The position numbers and the translations under genes are program-made. Positions 7,741 to 13,272 of a stretch of DNA of 22,220 bases are shown here, piece by piece. The DNA is from Gammaproteobacteria bacterium (GTDB lineage Bacteria > Pseudomonadota > Gammaproteobacteria > PS1 > Pseudothioglobaceae), in NCBI GenBank assembly GCA_028599035.1, contig JAQRMT010000012.1, positions 1-22,220 of the forward strand. The letters are read 5' to 3'. Under the pieces are notes generated by a model. That model saw nothing but the letters and a program-made list of their open reading frames with translations. It was not told the origin of the DNA and ran no database searches. The number at the start of each line of letters is the position of its first letter. Position 1 is the first letter of the stretch.

Positions 7741-8070
7741 CTATACTTTCTTGACAAATTCGGATTTAAGTTTCATTCCACCAAAGCCTGGAATTTTACA
7801 ATCAATATCGTGGTCACCATCACACAGGCGAATATTTTTAACTTTAGTGCCAACTTTTACCACGGATTGAGCGCCTTTTATTTTTAAATCTTTGATAACA
7901 CTTACTGTATCGCCATCACTCAAGACATTGCCATTCGCATCTTTAACTATGATTGCTTGGTCAATCGTGCCGCCTATTGAAAACTCATGCGCACATTCGG
8001 GGCAAACTAAAAAATTGCCGTCTTCATACACATATTCAGAATGACATTTTGGACAATTTGGCAGGCTCAT
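7741..8070 (-). CDS. yjdM: Zinc-ribbon protein YjdM (PhnA family)
   Basis: Small protein of the YjdM/PhnA family; in spite of the old name phnA, its role is unsettled and it is not a phosphonoacetate hydrolase of the true PhnA type. The N-terminal zinc ribbon has CPKC at residues 6-9 and CPEC at 23-26. The C-terminal part has DGDTVSVIKDLKIKG and the ending GMKLKSEFVKKV, both typical. GAGAGGATT before the ATG is a good ribosome binding site. It is the last gene after lgt and thyA. Confidence 0.93.
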   Translation of the reverse strand: MSLPNCPKCHSEYVYEDGNFLVCPECAHEFSIGGTIDQAIIVKDANGNVLSDGDTVSVIKDLKIKGAQSVVKVGTKVKNIRLCDGDHDIDCKIPGFGGMKLKSEFVKKV

Positions 8071-8079
8071 AATCCTCTC

Positions 8080-8934
8080 CTAAACTGTAAATGGATATTT
8101 AATCGGGTCGTGATGTTGGTAATCGATCAATTCAAAATCCTCCATCGTTACCCAGGTTTCTAAATCTTTAAGGGTTTTAATCGCTGGATTGATGTGAAGT
8201 TTTGGTAATGGCAATGGCTTGCGATTAAGCTGCTCATTTTTGAAAATTTCCACTTGATTTTCATATAAATGCACATTCGACAAATGATGGCGCATTTTTT
8301 TGGCTTTTTTGCCTGTAATTTGTGCGGTAATTAGTAGTAAGAATGCCACCTGAAAATGGTTAAACGGCTGTCCTAACGCATAATCACTGCTACGCTGATA
8401 ACTCTCAAGATACAAATCCTCACCCAGTAAATTAAAATGATGCGTGTGCATACAGGCGGGCAGGCAGGCACGATGAATAAGATTAGGATGATTAAAAGTC
8501 ATAATCTCACGCCTGTCGTCAATGTCTTGGGACAAATCAGTGACAATTTTTTTATATTGATCCAGCGGTTTATCGTCTTCAATGCCAGGAAAAGCACGAC
8601 CAATCACCCCATAACAAAGCCCCATATCATCTTCACCCTTTCTATATGGATTGTCTAACCACGCTTGGTTTTCATTGGCATTGGCATTCCAAGTGTTGCA
8701 ACCCAATGCTCTAAATTGGGCTGCACTTTGATAGCCACGGATATAGCCCAACATTTCAGCAATGGCTGATTTCCAAAAGAGTTTTTTGGTGGTAACCACT
8801 GGCACCGTTCCATCTGAAAAATCGTGCTCAAACGAAGCGCCAATAATACTCAAGGTTTTTTGCCCAGTGCGTGCATTAACAACCCACACACCTTTATCTA
8901 AAATCCGTTTGCCAATGTCAATATATGCTTTCAC
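8080..8934 (-). CDS. thyA: Thymidylate synthase, divergent ThyA branch
   Basis: Makes dTMP from dUMP using methylene-tetrahydrofolate. The 284 residues contain the nucleophile region CLPACMHTHHF (C161), the phosphate and uracil-binding segment YQRSSDYALGQPFN (R181, D184, N192) and HLYENQ in place of the usual THLY. Some family positions differ from E. coli ThyA, for example TFNHP where SAWN is usual, so it belongs to a divergent branch also seen in other gammaproteobacteria. The start is GTG at 8934, and GTGA overlaps the lgt stop, so translation is probably coupled. Confidence 0.92.
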   Translation of the reverse strand: MKAYIDIGKRILDKGVWVVNARTGQKTLSIIGASFEHDFSDGTVPVVTTKKLFWKSAIAEMLGYIRGYQSAAQFRALGCNTWNANANENQAWLDNPYRKGEDDMGLCYGVIGRAFPGIEDDKPLDQYKKIVTDLSQDIDDRREIMTFNHPNLIHRACLPACMHTHHFNLLGEDLYLESYQRSSDYALGQPFNHFQVAFLLLITAQITGKKAKKMRHHLSNVHLYENQVEIFKNEQLNRKPLPLPKLHINPAIKTLKDLETWVTMEDFELIDYQHHDPIKYPFTV

Positions 8935-9698
8935 GCCCGCCTTGCTTTTAAGATTAAATAAACGCCTAATACAATCATTGGCAAACTAAGTAACTGTCCC
9001 ATCGTCAGCCAGCCAAACGCCAAATAGCCTAGTTGCACATCAGGCACTCGAACAAATTCGATGATGAATCTAAACACTCCATATAGGATTAAAAACAAAG
9101 CGGAAACACTCATTGGTGTTGGTGATTTTTTACTAAATACCCACAACACAACAAACAGCACCAAGCCTTCTAAAAACGCCTCATACAACTGCGATGGGTA
9201 GCGCGCAACACCTTGCTCTTGAATATACATACCAAATGGACTGCTGGTAACCTTGCCCCAAAGTTCGCTATTGATAAAATTACCTATTCTACCAAAACCT
9301 AATCCTAGTGGCACAAGTGGTGCTACAAAATCCATGGTGGTAAAAAAAGTTTTGTTATATTTACGGTTAAACAGCAACATTGCCAGTGCCACACCTAAAA
9401 AACCGCCATGGAACGACATGCCGCCATTTTGCACAGCAAAAATAGCCAACGGATCTGAGAGAAAAGCCTCTAAATTATAAAACAGCATATAACCCAGACG
9501 ACCGCCAACAACAACACCAATAGCGCCATAGAAAATCATATCTTCTATTTGCTGTTTATTCCAATTATTAAGTTGTTTGGCACGATGATGTGCCAATAGA
9601 TAAGCACTTAAAAAAGCCAATAGATACATAATCCCATACCAATAGATTTGGACAAAGCCTAAGTCTAATGCGATTGGATTAATGTTAGGATAAATCAT
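8931..9698 (-). CDS. lgt: Prolipoprotein diacylglyceryl transferase
   Basis: Inner-membrane enzyme that transfers diacylglycerol from phosphatidylglycerol to the lipobox cysteine of prolipoproteins. The 255-residue protein has about seven hydrophobic segments. It carries the Lgt signature GRIGNFINSELWG at residues 136-148 and SFHGG with H97, matching the essential His of E. coli Lgt. It is followed directly by thyA. The tRNA-Arg island ends 22 bp upstream of its start, so the island may have replaced its original upstream region. Confidence 0.97.
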   Translation of the reverse strand: MIYPNINPIALDLGFVQIYWYGIMYLLAFLSAYLLAHHRAKQLNNWNKQQIEDMIFYGAIGVVVGGRLGYMLFYNLEAFLSDPLAIFAVQNGGMSFHGGFLGVALAMLLFNRKYNKTFFTTMDFVAPLVPLGLGFGRIGNFINSELWGKVTSSPFGMYIQEQGVARYPSQLYEAFLEGLVLFVVLWVFSKKSPTPMSVSALFLILYGVFRFIIEFVRVPDVQLGYLAFGWLTMGQLLSLPMIVLGVYLILKARRA

Positions 9699-9720
9699 GG
9701 GTTAATATTTAGATTTAGAT

Positions 9721-9767
9721 TATGGTGCGCTCGAGGTGATTTGAACACCCAACATTCAGCTTCGGAG
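9721..9767 (-). repeat. Left attachment repeat: displaced 3' half of tRNA-Arg
   Basis: Read on the minus strand, this 47-bp copy runs from the anticodon loop CTCCGAA through the T arm to the encoded CCA. It is identical to 12843-12889 but is followed at 9768 by unrelated sequence instead of the 5' half, so it is not a functional tRNA. The identity ends at the anticodon loop, a common crossover place for tyrosine recombinases. Confidence 0.93.
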
Positions 9768-9863
9768 TTAAATTTTTTGTGCATTATCGTATTTTAACCT
9801 AATTCATCAATCATTCGCAAACCTTAACACAGTAGTATCTGTGATAAAATCAAATCTTAATTA

Positions 9864-9901
9864 AACTTTTTGTGTTTTTGCTAAATTTAATACAAAAAGT
9901 T
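9864..9901. repeat. 10-bp inverted repeat inside the left end of the island
   Basis: AACTTTTTGT at 9864-9873 and ACAAAAAGTT at 9892-9901 are perfect complements around 18 bases. The right arm abuts the 17-bp direct repeat. It could be a protein-binding site of the recombination region. No T-tract or gene end makes it a convincing terminator. The rest of 9768-10026 shows no other gene except a doubtful 24-codon frame. Confidence 0.4.
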
Positions 9902-9917
9902 ACACTATGGTTACATT
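9901..9917 (+). repeat. 17-bp direct repeat, left copy (possible integrase arm site)
   Basis: TACACTATGGTTACATT occurs here and again at 12745-12761 in the same orientation, 134 bp inside the left and 82 bp inside the right tRNA repeat. If the island closed into a circle, the copies would flank the crossover core, the layout of arm-type sites of tyrosine integrases. Confidence 0.5.
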
Positions 9918-9931
9918 ATTAAAATACTGTC

Positions 9932-10006
9932 ATGCTTAAAAAAATATTCAATCTGTTAAAGGATTCAGCCTCAGATAAAGTCAATAGCCCAGTACTTATG
10001 GGTTGA
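9932..10006 (+). CDS. Doubtful 24-residue ORF upstream of rhuM
   Basis: An ATG at 9932 opens a frame encoding MLKKIFNLLKDSASDKVNSP and four more residues before a TGA at 10004-10006. The N-terminal part could form an amphipathic helix. No ribosome binding site is visible. It may be chance, a leader peptide or the remnant of a gene cut by island formation. Confidence 0.15.
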   Translation: MLKKIFNLLKDSASDKVNSPVLMG

Positions 10007-10026
10007 ATTCGCCGGATAATAAAGTT

Positions 10027-11049
10027 ATGAAAAACGAACTAACAATACAAGATGAATTAACCGATTTTTTACTTTATAACACCCCTAACGGGGGTGTGAA
10101 AGTGGAAACCCTTTTACACAATGAAAATATATGGTTATCTCAGAAAAGAATAGCACAACTTTTTAATGTGGCAACCAATACAATTAATGAGCATTTAAAA
10201 AATGTTTATGCTTCTAACGAACTGGAGGAAAGCGCAACTATTCGGAATTTCCGAATACTTCAAAAAGAGGGTAATAGAGAGGTAGAACGATTAACCAAAT
10301 TTTATAATTTAGATGTTATTTTGTCAGTTGGTTATCGTGTCAATTCACGCCAAGCCACCCAGTTTAGACAATGGGCGACAAAAACCTTAAAGGAATACAT
10401 TATTAAGGGCTTTGCCATAGATGATGAACGCCTTAAAAACGGTCAGCACTTCGGTAAAGACTACTTTAAGGAACTACTAGAGCGTGTCCGTTCAATTAGA
10501 ACCAGCGAGAGACGAATATACCAACAAATTACCGATATATTTTCAGAGTGCTGTATCGACTATGACAATACTTCTGAAATTACCAAGAACTTCTATGCCA
10601 GTGTTCAAAATAAATTCCACTATGCGATTACTGGACAGACTGCGGCTGAAATCGTGAATAGCCATGTTGATAAAAACTTACCTAATGCGGGCTTACAAAC
10701 TTGGAAAAATGCCCCTGATAGCAGAATATTAAAGTCTGATATAACAGTGGCAAAAAACTACCTACAAGAAGATGAAATCAAAAAATTAGAACGCACTATT
10801 GCCAGTTACTTTGACTATATCGAAAACCAAATAGAGCAAAGAAAGACATTAACTATGGATGGTTTTAGTCGGTCAGTAGATAAATTCCTTAATTTTAACG
10901 ACTTTAAAATATTAGATGGCTTAGGTCATATCTCACAGCAAAAAGCCAAAGAAAAGGCATATTTAGAATATGACGAATTTAACAGAACTCAAAAGATTAA
11001 TTCTGATTTTGATAAATCCATCAAAAAATTAAGAATAAACAAATCTTAG
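10027..11049 (+). CDS. rhuM: RhuM-family protein
   Basis: Product of 340 residues in the RhuM family, named after a gene in Salmonella pathogenicity island 3; the molecular function is not established. The N-terminal region IWLSQKRIAQLFNVATNTINEH in two adjoining segments looks like a winged-helix DNA-binding domain, followed by NLDVILSVGYRVNS and QFRQWATKTLKEYIIKGFA, both family hallmarks. The C-terminal half is largely helical. A TTG at 10003 would add eight residues, but the ATG at 10027 matches the family N-terminus better. It is the largest gene on the island. Such genes often occur on mobile elements. Confidence 0.87.
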   Translation: MKNELTIQDELTDFLLYNTPNGGVKVETLLHNENIWLSQKRIAQLFNVATNTINEHLKNVYASNELEESATIRNFRILQKEGNREVERLTKFYNLDVILSVGYRVNSRQATQFRQWATKTLKEYIIKGFAIDDERLKNGQHFGKDYFKELLERVRSIRTSERRIYQQITDIFSECCIDYDNTSEITKNFYASVQNKFHYAITGQTAAEIVNSHVDKNLPNAGLQTWKNAPDSRILKSDITVAKNYLQEDEIKKLERTIASYFDYIENQIEQRKTLTMDGFSRSVDKFLNFNDFKILDGLGHISQQKAKEKAYLEYDEFNRTQKINSDFDKSIKKLRINKS

Positions 11050-11107
11050 TAGATTGCAAGTTTCTATGTAAACTAGCATTAAAATACAATACAACTGGGC
11101 GACTAAT

Positions 11108-11335
11108 ATGGATAACTGCGTTTTTTACAAATACTTACAAAGTGTTGACTATTATGACCGTAATGACAAAATTAGAAATATTCTAGAAAAATCAAAGAAT
11201 ATGGATTGTAATGGATACTACCCCTTGCATCTAAAATCAAACGAGTTTGATAAAATAAAACTTGTGTTAAATTCTTGTAAAAACAACAGTGATAGACACC
11301 TTTTACGGTGCAGAAAATCAATTAAATTTAACTGA
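11108..11335 (+). CDS. Hypothetical protein, possibly the N-terminal part of a split gene
   Basis: An ATG-started frame of 75 residues that I do not recognise. CNGYYPLHLKSNEFDKIKLV faintly recalls an ankyrin-type repeat (GxxPLHL), but one weak unit is not enough to name it. The last residues, RHLLRCRKSIKFN, are basic and unlike the rest. A second frame opens at 11271 just where this one changes character, after an A5 run at 11279-11283. Together this suggests one gene of about 115 codons broken by a one-base shift. Confidence 0.4.
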   Translation: MDNCVFYKYLQSVDYYDRNDKIRNILEKSKNMDCNGYYPLHLKSNEFDKIKLVLNSCKNNSDRHLLRCRKSIKFN

Positions 11336-11456
11336 TAAAAGATATAAATTGTTGGTTGTGTTGTTGTATTGCACGACAGAATACCAGACCTTGATTGACG
11401 AACTACTGCCACAGTCTGCTGTTGAGTATTACAATATATTTAAAAAAGAAGTATAA
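11271..11456 (+). pseudogene. Possible C-terminal part of the split hypothetical gene
   Basis: This frame has no ATG and no ribosome binding site before its only candidate start, GTG at 11289. It encodes VIDTFYGAENQLNLTDKRYK and then a hydrophobic LLVVLLY segment, ending IFKKEV with TAA at 11454-11456. It overlaps the end of the upstream frame by 65 bases, so the two are probably pieces of one gene. The function is unknown. Confidence 0.35.
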
Positions 11457-11457
11457 T
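11452..11457 (+). promoter_or_regulatory. Candidate -10 box of hicBA
   Basis: A perfect TATAAT lies seven bases before the hicB ATG, with no Shine-Dalgarno sequence between, so transcription from here would give a leaderless mRNA. No good -35 box is seen 16-18 bp upstream, so this may be chance in AT-rich DNA. Confidence 0.3.
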
Positions 11458-11464
11458 AATTACT

Positions 11465-11776
11465 ATGAAAGCAAATATTACAATTGATATTAAGGCAGAA
11501 TTTGTAAAAGACAAAGACGGTTATACTGCGTATGCCGATGTCTTTAATGCCTACGGTATGGGTAATACTAAAATGGAGGCTCAAAAGAGCCTTAAACAAG
11601 CCATTGATGTTTATGTTGATGAGTATATGCGTTTAGGCGTTTTATTTGATAAATTGCAAAAATTTGGCTTTAAAAAAAGTGTCATCATCCCTAAACCAAA
11701 AAAAAATAAAACTTACAAAAAAATCAATTACGATATACCCCTAAACAACTATGGCAAAGAAAGGCTACACGCATAA
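11465..11776 (+). CDS. hicB: HicB-family antitoxin
   Basis: Antitoxin partner of HicA; HicB proteins have a degraded RNase H-like fold and usually repress their own promoter. The N-terminal pattern AEFVKDKDGYTAYADVFN, then YGMGNTKMEAQKSLKQAID, is the HicB arrangement of strands followed by a helix with a Glu/Ala-rich start. The C-terminal tail is lysine-rich. Length is 103 residues. It precedes hicA and overlaps it by 26 bases, the antitoxin-first order; in the best-studied systems hicA comes first. Confidence 0.75.
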   Translation: MKANITIDIKAEFVKDKDGYTAYADVFNAYGMGNTKMEAQKSLKQAIDVYVDEYMRLGVLFDKLQKFGFKKSVIIPKPKKNKTYKKINYDIPLNNYGKERLHA

Positions 11777-12014
11777 AATAACGCCAATCAAGTCGAATAA
11801 GGCTATAAAAATCTTTGAAAAATTAGGCTTTAAACAAGTATCAAGTGCTGGCGGTGGTAGTCATATTGTATTCAAGAAAAACCCTGATGACATAGACTTT
11901 TTAGTGCTGGTCAAACACGGCAGTAACCCCATAGCACCTAATGCCATAAAAAGAATGTTAAAAAATGGGAAAATTACCGAAAAACAATACTTGGATGCTT
12001 TTAACTCCATTTAA
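11751..12014 (+). CDS. hicA: HicA-family mRNA interferase toxin
   Basis: Toxin that cuts mRNA on the translating pool. The 87-residue product has a double-stranded-RNA-binding-like fold with the family mark GGGSHIVFKK, whose histidine is the catalytic residue in characterised HicA proteins. KIFEKLGFKQVSSAG before it and the C-terminal ending HGSNPIAPNAIKRMLKNGKI are also typical. It starts inside hicB, so both are read from one transcript. Nothing looks broken, so the pair may be active and could stabilise the island. Confidence 0.87.
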   Translation: MAKKGYTHKITPIKSNKAIKIFEKLGFKQVSSAGGGSHIVFKKNPDDIDFLVLVKHGSNPIAPNAIKRMLKNGKITEKQYLDAFNSI

Positions 12015-12023
12015 TTTATCCGT

Positions 12024-12095
12024 ATGAAATTAACACACAACCAAAAAGTAGTAACTTGGGTTTGGGTAATGATACTGCTTATCCTTTCTATTTAG
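12024..12095 (+). CDS. 23-residue hydrophobic peptide ORF
   Basis: Nine bases after hicA, an ATG opens MKLTHNQKVVTWVWVMILLI plus three residues before TAG. A short basic head with a hydrophobic stretch would suit a single-pass membrane peptide. No ribosome binding site is seen, so expression would need coupling to hicA. It is followed after 11 bases by a palindromic terminator that would close the transcript. Real gene or chance cannot be told. Confidence 0.3.
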   Translation: MKLTHNQKVVTWVWVMILLILSI

Positions 12096-12106
12096 CGATA
12101 AAAACC

Positions 12107-12132
12107 TAAAGTGGTCGAATTCGACCACTTTA
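12107..12132. terminator. Palindromic bidirectional terminator
   Basis: A perfect 26-base palindrome centred on GAATTC, with A-rich and T-rich ends, lies between the plus-strand hicBA unit and the convergent minus-strand regulator. The stem core is GTGGTCGAA with its complement and the outer A/T pairs supply a short T-run on either strand. Confidence 0.7.
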
Positions 12133-12164
12133 AAAATTGAGCAAACCAAAAGCAGTTTAGGTGT

Positions 12165-12705
12165 TTACCAAAATGGTGTATCAGGCGGATAGTAATTATC
12201 CTGTTGTGGTTTTTTAGAAATTTTACTTTTAACCCAGTCAAAAACATCAAAACCATTTCTCTCTGCAACACTCCACAAAAACACCACAGTACCAACCAAC
12301 GCAACTACAGCAACTACACCTTTGTCTGATGTCTCGTGAATTTCGGAGGTTTCTATATTTTCCTGTTTTTCTGACTGCACAGCCTTAACGGTATCTACTT
12401 CTATATCATCATCCTCAAAAACATAACCATCCTCTTCTACATATTCATCCTCAAGAACATGACCATCCCCAACCATACCGTCATTTACATAAACATTCAT
12501 TCCGTAATCATCAAGTGTAGTGCCTGCAAAAACATAGCCATTACCTTCATAAAAAGCAGTTAGTTTTTTAAGGTAATGTTGTGGCATTACGAACTTACCC
12601 GCCTCAAATAAAGATAAATAGCCACGATTTATACCTGCACCTTGTGCGGTTTTATTTTGAGAAATATTAAGACTTTCTCTAGCTTGTTTTGATTGTTGTT
12701 AGCAT
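12165..12705 (-). pseudogene. XRE-type regulator with transmembrane tail, frameshifted near its start
   Basis: Starting at the ATG at 12705, preceded by GAGG at seven bases, the frame gives MLTTIKTS and stops. Removing one A from the A4 run at 12687-12690 restores MLTTIKQARESLNISQNKTA, then GINRGYLSLFEAGK, a clear XRE-type helix-turn-helix. That frame stays open to the TAA at 12165, about 179 residues. The rest holds an acidic, tyrosine-rich stretch and a hydrophobic segment GVVAVVALVGTVVFLWSVA. Without the shift only a 140-residue product from 12587, lacking the DNA-binding domain, could be made. Either an inactivating mutation, a reversible slippage site or a sequencing error. Confidence 0.7.
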
Positions 12706-12722
12706 TTTTCTACCTCATTATA

Positions 12723-12733
12723 TTGTTAAACAA
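12723..12733. promoter_or_regulatory. Operator-like palindrome before the XRE gene
   Basis: TTGTTAAACAA is a perfect palindrome around a central base, 17 bases upstream of the regulator's ATG and next to a TATAAT on the minus strand (12722-12717). The 13-base TTGTTAAACAAGG recurs at 12822-12834. This suggests an autoregulatory binding site for the XRE protein. Confidence 0.45.
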
Positions 12734-12744
12734 GGCTCTCAGGC

Positions 12745-12761
12745 TACACTATGGTTACATT
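12745..12761 (+). repeat. 17-bp direct repeat, right copy (possible integrase arm site)
   Basis: Second copy of TACACTATGGTTACATT, in the same orientation as 9901-9917 and 82 bp inside the right tRNA repeat. It lies in the intergenic region upstream of the XRE gene, so it could instead be regulatory. Confidence 0.5.
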
Positions 12762-12780
12762 TTGTCAAGTTGTGACAAAA
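12760..12780. repeat. 8-bp inverted repeat in the island's right end
   Basis: TTTTGTCA at 12760-12767 and TGACAAAA at 12773-12780 pair perfectly around five bases, overlapping the end of the 17-bp direct repeat by two bases. It may be a protein-binding site linked to recombination or to control of the XRE gene. Confidence 0.35.
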
Positions 12781-12816
12781 AATGTATGGCTAAACAATGT
12801 CTTATTATTAGGTGTT

Positions 12817-12837
12817 AATCCTTGTTAAACAAGGATT
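12817..12837. promoter_or_regulatory. 21-bp palindrome just downstream of tRNA-Arg
   Basis: AATCCTTGTT and AACAAGGATT pair perfectly around one base. The core is the same TTGTTAAACAA as at 12723-12733, so it may be a second operator. It lies a few bases past the tRNA 3' end and could also act as a weak terminator or processing hairpin, though no T-run follows it on the tRNA strand. Confidence 0.45.
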
Positions 12838-12842
12838 TTGTG

Positions 12843-12889
12843 TATGGTGCGCTCGAGGTGATTTGAACACCCAACATTCAGCTTCGGAG
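12843..12889 (-). repeat. Right attachment repeat, inside the intact tRNA-Arg
   Basis: The 47 bases are identical to 9721-9767. They form the 3' half of the intact tRNA plus two bases beyond the CCA. This shows that insertion rebuilt a full tRNA gene. Confidence 0.93.
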
Positions 12890-12921
12890 GCTGACACTCT
12901 ATCCAGTTGAGCTACGAGCGC
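12845..12921 (-). tRNA. tRNA-Arg, anticodon CCG
   Basis: The minus strand from 12921 gives a 77-base tRNA with the acceptor stem GCGCTCG paired to CGAGCGC, discriminator A and encoded CCA. The D arm contains GCTCAACTGGATAGAGT, and the anticodon arm is TCAGC-CTCCGAA-GCTGA with anticodon CCG, reading CGG codons. The T arm contains GGTGTTCAAATCACC. It lies 27 bp after the arsR stop and may be co-transcribed with it. It is the integration target of the island. Confidence 0.96.
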
Positions 12922-12948
12922 AATGTTATGCAAAAGTATTTAGGAAAA

Positions 12949-13260
12949 TTAATCACTCCCAGAGCAAAAAACGGCTTGCATATTAGCAACCAACTTTAAA
13001 ATTTTTGCATCTTTGACTTTGCATAAAATTTTATTACCGTCTCGTCGTGATTCAATAATGTCTTTACTTCTAAGGATGTCAATATGCTGAGAAATGTTAG
13101 ACTGAGAAGAGCCAACTTGCTTGACAATTTCTAACACTGGCAACTCATCACTTTTTAATGCACATAAAATCTTCAAGCGCAATGGGTGTGCCATCGCCTT
13201 TAAGGCTTTAGTCGCCTTTTCAATATCTTCTTCTTTTTCTAATAACTCAATGTTACTCAT
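12949..13260 (-). CDS. ArsR-family regulator resembling persulfide sensors
   Basis: Winged-helix repressor of 103 residues with AHPLRLKILCALK and the recognition helix SSQSNISQHIDILRSKDII. Cysteines at C33 (ILCAL) and C99 (QAVFCSGSD) fall where SqrR, BigR and YgaV carry the pair that reacts with persulfides; a third, C80, is extra. No metal-binding CxC or histidine cluster of ArsR/SmtB type is visible. A sulfide-responsive role is inferred. The ATG at 13260 is preferred to a TTG at 13266 because AAGAGA stands at a suitable distance. It begins 12 bases after the mlaC stop, so the two are probably one operon. Confidence 0.85.
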   Translation of the reverse strand: MSNIELLEKEEDIEKATKALKAMAHPLRLKILCALKSDELPVLEIVKQVGSSQSNISQHIDILRSKDIIESRRDGNKILCKVKDAKILKLVANMQAVFCSGSD

Positions 13261-13272
13261 CGTCAATCTCTT

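Larger units (their letters stand above)
9721..12889. mobile_element. Genomic island in tRNA-Arg(CCG), no integrase
   Basis: The segment is bounded by an identical 47-bp direct repeat (9721-9767 and 12843-12889) made of the 3' half of tRNA-Arg. The unit is about 3.1 kb. It holds rhuM, a possible split gene, hicB-hicA, a small hydrophobic ORF and a frameshifted regulator. No integrase or excisionase is found on either strand, so it is either decayed or moved by an enzyme encoded elsewhere. The intact tRNA is at the right end, where the native 5' half remains, so its 3' half was supplied by the element; the displaced native 3' end is at the left. Confidence 0.88.

Noticed and set aside
9721..9767. 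A second tRNA gene at the left end of the island
   Set aside because: Only the 3' half is present; the 5' acceptor strand, D arm and half of the anticodon stem are missing.
10079..10097. A 7-bp GC-rich inverted repeat (ACACCCC/GGGGTGT) near the start of rhuM
   Set aside because: It lies inside a well-supported coding region, encodes ordinary residues, and has no T-run; taken as chance or weak secondary structure.
12165..12587. A complete 140-residue protein starting at the 12587 ATG
   Set aside because: That start has no good ribosome binding site and would cut off a clear helix-turn-helix that continues upstream in the same frame; the frameshift reading explains more.
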